From assembly GCA_034687125.1 (NCBI GenBank), contig JAQGBZ010000261.1:1-64000 (forward strand): DNA of 64,000 nt, in the 5' to 3' direction. The DNA comes from Neelides folsomi (lineage: Eukaryota > Arthropoda > Collembola > Neelipleona > Neelidae). Every line of letters begins with the position of its first letter. Positions within the stretch are counted from its first letter, which is position 1. The notes beneath the pieces were generated by a model. It worked only from the letters and a program-made list of their open reading frames with translations, ran no database searches and was not told where the DNA came from. Of the stretch, positions 61,680 to 64,000 are shown piece after piece. A program made the translations under genes and the position numbers.

Positions 61680-62749
61680 TTATTTAGCATTAGAATTATT
61701 TTCATTATTGTTAGGTTCAGGCGGTTGAGAATTTTCTCGAACGAGACATCCAAGAAAAAAAGACGAGATTCTCCCAACAAAATTCTTCTTTGAATCTTTC
61801 TTCTGGGGATTCTGGAGAATCTGGACAGTGGGAAGAATGGGAACTTCGGTCTTTGTCTTTACGTATTGCTTATTGACTTTTTGGACCTCTTTTCGATGTT
61901 TCCTCCTTCTCTTTTTGTAATGGGTCGGATGGATGCTGAGGAGCATTGCTTGCCTTCTTTCCTTCCGCTCAGAAATTCCACGCCAGAAGGGACGTTCTTC
62001 ATCACGCTCAACAAATTGAGTCTCAGGAGCGAATGTAACGCTTTTCTTCAAAACCTCGTTCTTTGGTGGATTGTGTTTTTTAAGGGAGCTTTTTCCAGCT
62101 TCTCTTTTACGCGATAAGAGGAACATGAATCTGTAATTGATTTGCGTGTCCAAAAATTCTGTCAAAACAAAATAATTAATAATTATTATTTATTCACCAA
62201 TTTAATATAAGTTTAAATTTCATTATATGAAATTATATCATAGAATGATTTATAAATTTTACTCATTTTATGGAATACCTTTATTATTATTTGGAACGGA
62301 TGAAAGTGATTTGGATTTCATCAAGGCTTGATCGTAATAAACCTCTGATCCAAAATATCGCGGTTCGAAGTTTCTTCTGAAACGGTGCCGGGTCAAAGTT
62401 GAGTGACTGGGACTATTAACATGAGTGCTGGATCCAAGTTGTCGCTCGTATTCAATGTCCGGACTTCTGACCCTGTAGCCGATGGAAGTTTCACTTTTTG
62501 GATAAATAACTCGGTTTTCTTTCTCGTTTTCTTCAGAAATTTGAGAGTGTTTGTCATTTTCTTGTCCTTCTCCTTCCCTTTTCATAAAATAATTAAAGCG
62601 GTTAAATAAATAACTATACATGAAATTTATTAAATAGCCTTCTAATTGGAATTCGGGTTCGGATATTTTACTTACATGTGCATTAAAATAAGAAGTTCCT
62701 TGTCTTTTTGCTTTTCCGGCTCCAAATCGCTTTCTTCGGCATTTTCCAT
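61680..62749 (-). CDS. Unrecognised basic protein with a PP1-docking-like motif
   Basis: Exons (minus): 62749-62676, 62577-62279, 62158-61680; both junctions keep frame and give 283 aa. I do not recognise the family. The N-terminus is acidic and charged (MENAEESDLEPEKQKDKELL); the middle is Ser/Arg/Tyr rich; the C-terminal half is strongly basic (KKRRRKHRKEVQK). One stretch, KKSVTFAPETQFVERDEERPFW, stands out as conserved-looking; KSVTF fits the RVxF consensus used to dock protein phosphatase 1. Near the end SSFFLGCLVREN is mildly hydrophobic. There is no signal peptide and no clear membrane segment. It is divergent from the thioredoxin-like gene 0.55 kb away. A disordered regulatory or nuclear protein is likely, but no function should be assigned. 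Confidence 0.6.
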
Positions 62750-63298
62750 TGCTGCTTGTATTCAGCAATGAATTCAAACACGGTAATTTTCACGACATCT
62801 TGTTCACCAATTTCTCATCTTGTTATTTTTAGTAAAAACATCCATGAATTTCTTATGTTTCTATGGTGATTTTTATTTTATTTTTACTCCAGTCCTTATA
62901 AGAAGTTTCAATATCTTGTAATATCTTTTATGGGCTTCATAATGCATTTGGACAAACAATCATACATTGTTACAAAATATTATTCTTACAATTAGTATTT
63001 ATGTATTGCATTTAAATAGGAATATTAAAGGAAATTCATATTTTATAAAATTTATGATACTAATTGAACCAACAATAAATATTTTGGATTTAAAGTCATT
63101 GCACCGTTCACAAGCTTTTAAGATTGAAACTTTGGCTTAAGAAAGAGAAAAGCCGCTTGCAATGCCTTGAGCTCTCAGAATCGAGGGAGAGAATTTTGAA
63201 CCCAAGACCTTGGAGGTTGGAAGTAAAGAATTGCCGGAAGGGTTAAGGAAAAATTGAATCCATGTGATCCTCTCACCTGAGTTTCTGACACTTGTAAA
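62750..63298. other. Divergent intergenic region, basic protein / thioredoxin-like gene
   Basis: About 0.55 kb between two divergent start codons; both promoters must lie here unless upstream exons exist. No clear TATA element seen. Confidence 0.6.
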
Positions 63299-64000
63299 AT
63301 GAATCCCATCTTTGTTCTGGCAATATTCCTCATTTCCTCTTCCAGTGGAGGGGAATTCCTCAAAAAATACACCGAATCAGAATTGAAGACCAAACTCCAA
63401 GACTCAAATCATCTCGTGCTCTTTTTCGTTCCATGGGGTGGAGAGACCAAGAGTCCCGTATGGGAAGATCTCGCTTCAAAGTACAACTCACTTACTAATT
63501 CTGACCTGACTGTTGGAAAAGTTGATTGCAGCACTGAACCAACGCTTTGTTCAGAAGAGAACATTTCCGAATATCCGACTTTGAAGCTTTTTAAGAGTGG
63601 GAGCAAAGAAGGGATTTTTTATCGTGGGGTGAATGACGTTCCTTCGGTTTCTTTCTTCATAAGTGAGCAATTGCATGAATTCAAGTCGGATCCTGGCGTG
63701 TATGGAGCAAGAGCTGAAGAACACGCTGAAAGTAAAAATGGTCTTCATATTCTTGAGGATGACTCTTGGGAGGAAATCGTCGCGTCTGGATTTTCATTCA
63801 TTAATTTTTGCACTCCTTGGCACAGGTTGGAATTCCTCCATAGATTCATTCTGTCATCTTGATACTAAAAATGAGACATTTTACGATCTCTGAAAGCTCA
63901 ATTTATTTTATATTATTATGACTTATAAATAGTTTAATTACCAAACATTATTTGTTCTTGTATGAATTTATGAATAGCCGGTGCATGGACTTGGAACCCA
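63299..64000 (+). CDS. ER thioredoxin-like (TXNDC5/PDI family) protein, 5' part
   Basis: Exon 1 is 63299-63825 and exon 2 appears to start at 63978 and run out of the window. The product starts with a signal peptide (MNPIFVLAIFLISSSSGG), so it enters the ER. Domain 1 (about 20-125) is a thioredoxin fold: LVLFFVPWGGETKSPVWEDL aligns with the PDI active-site helix, and EYPTLKLFKSG carries the cis-Pro. Both active-site cysteines are missing (WGGE in place of CGHC). A second domain begins INFCTPWH and, after the splice, reads SRCMDLEP, so its site is HSRC with only the last Cys. This suggests chaperone-like or substrate-holding activity rather than disulfide exchange. The TXNDC5/ERp46 assignment rests on tandem thioredoxin domains right after the signal; other PDI relatives are possible. 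Confidence 0.75.

Noticed and set aside
1..64000. CRISPR arrays, bacterial operons, riboswitches, rRNA or tRNA genes
   Set aside because: None seen; the window is a eukaryotic nuclear region, and I found no cloverleaf with matching A and B boxes.

Overview
This is an AT-rich, gene-dense stretch of an animal nuclear genome. Genes are split by many short GT-AG introns (mostly 50-150 bp), there are no bacterial operon signals, and the proteins are metazoan hallmarks (phospholipase C-gamma with a split PH domain, golgin-97, DNAJC13/RME-8, a MARVEL protein). The general style fits an arthropod, possibly a crustacean such as a copepod; the species assignment is inference only.

Layout. 1-8 kb: no convincing gene, one long TAA microsatellite, and the upstream region of the first gene. 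8.5-16.7 kb (+): mitochondrial-type GTP-dependent PEP carboxykinase, whose 26-nt coding first exon lies 5.6 kb upstream of exon 2; that intron carries a TA-flanked MITE and an 878-bp foldback element built from CCATGG-rich units. 18.0-19.9 kb (-): a membrane-anchored protein resembling AttH/CrtC-type lipocalins. 20.8-26.6 kb (+): LRPPRC in 21 exons. 27.1-28.2 kb (-): a small MATH-domain protein with no BTB. 28.9-36.1 kb (-): phospholipase C-gamma in 21 exons, with a dead Tc1/mariner-type transposase fragment in its last intron. 37.4-40.9 kb (+): golgin-97 with an internal 109-residue repeat array. 42.3-50.8 kb (-): DNAJC13/RME-8 in 16 exons. 51.8-56.4 kb (+): mitochondrial isoleucyl-tRNA synthetase, with a 147-bp MITE in an intron. 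57.9-60.4 kb (+): a four-pass MARVEL protein. 61.7-62.7 kb (-): an unrecognised basic protein. 63.3 kb to the end (+): the 5' part of an ER thioredoxin-like gene with degenerate active sites.

The genes do not form one pathway. Three products act in mitochondria (PEPCK-M, LRPPRC, IARS2) and two in Golgi/endosome trafficking (golgin-97, RME-8), but they are interleaved on both strands. Most neighbours are divergent or convergent pairs separated by 0.4-1.6 kb. Exon models were built by hand from reading frame, splice-site and phase agreement; all listed junctions keep frame. I see no clear new biological system. The most unusual items are the CCATGG foldback element, the golgin-97 repeat expansion, the cysteine-depleted thioredoxin protein and the unrecognised basic protein.
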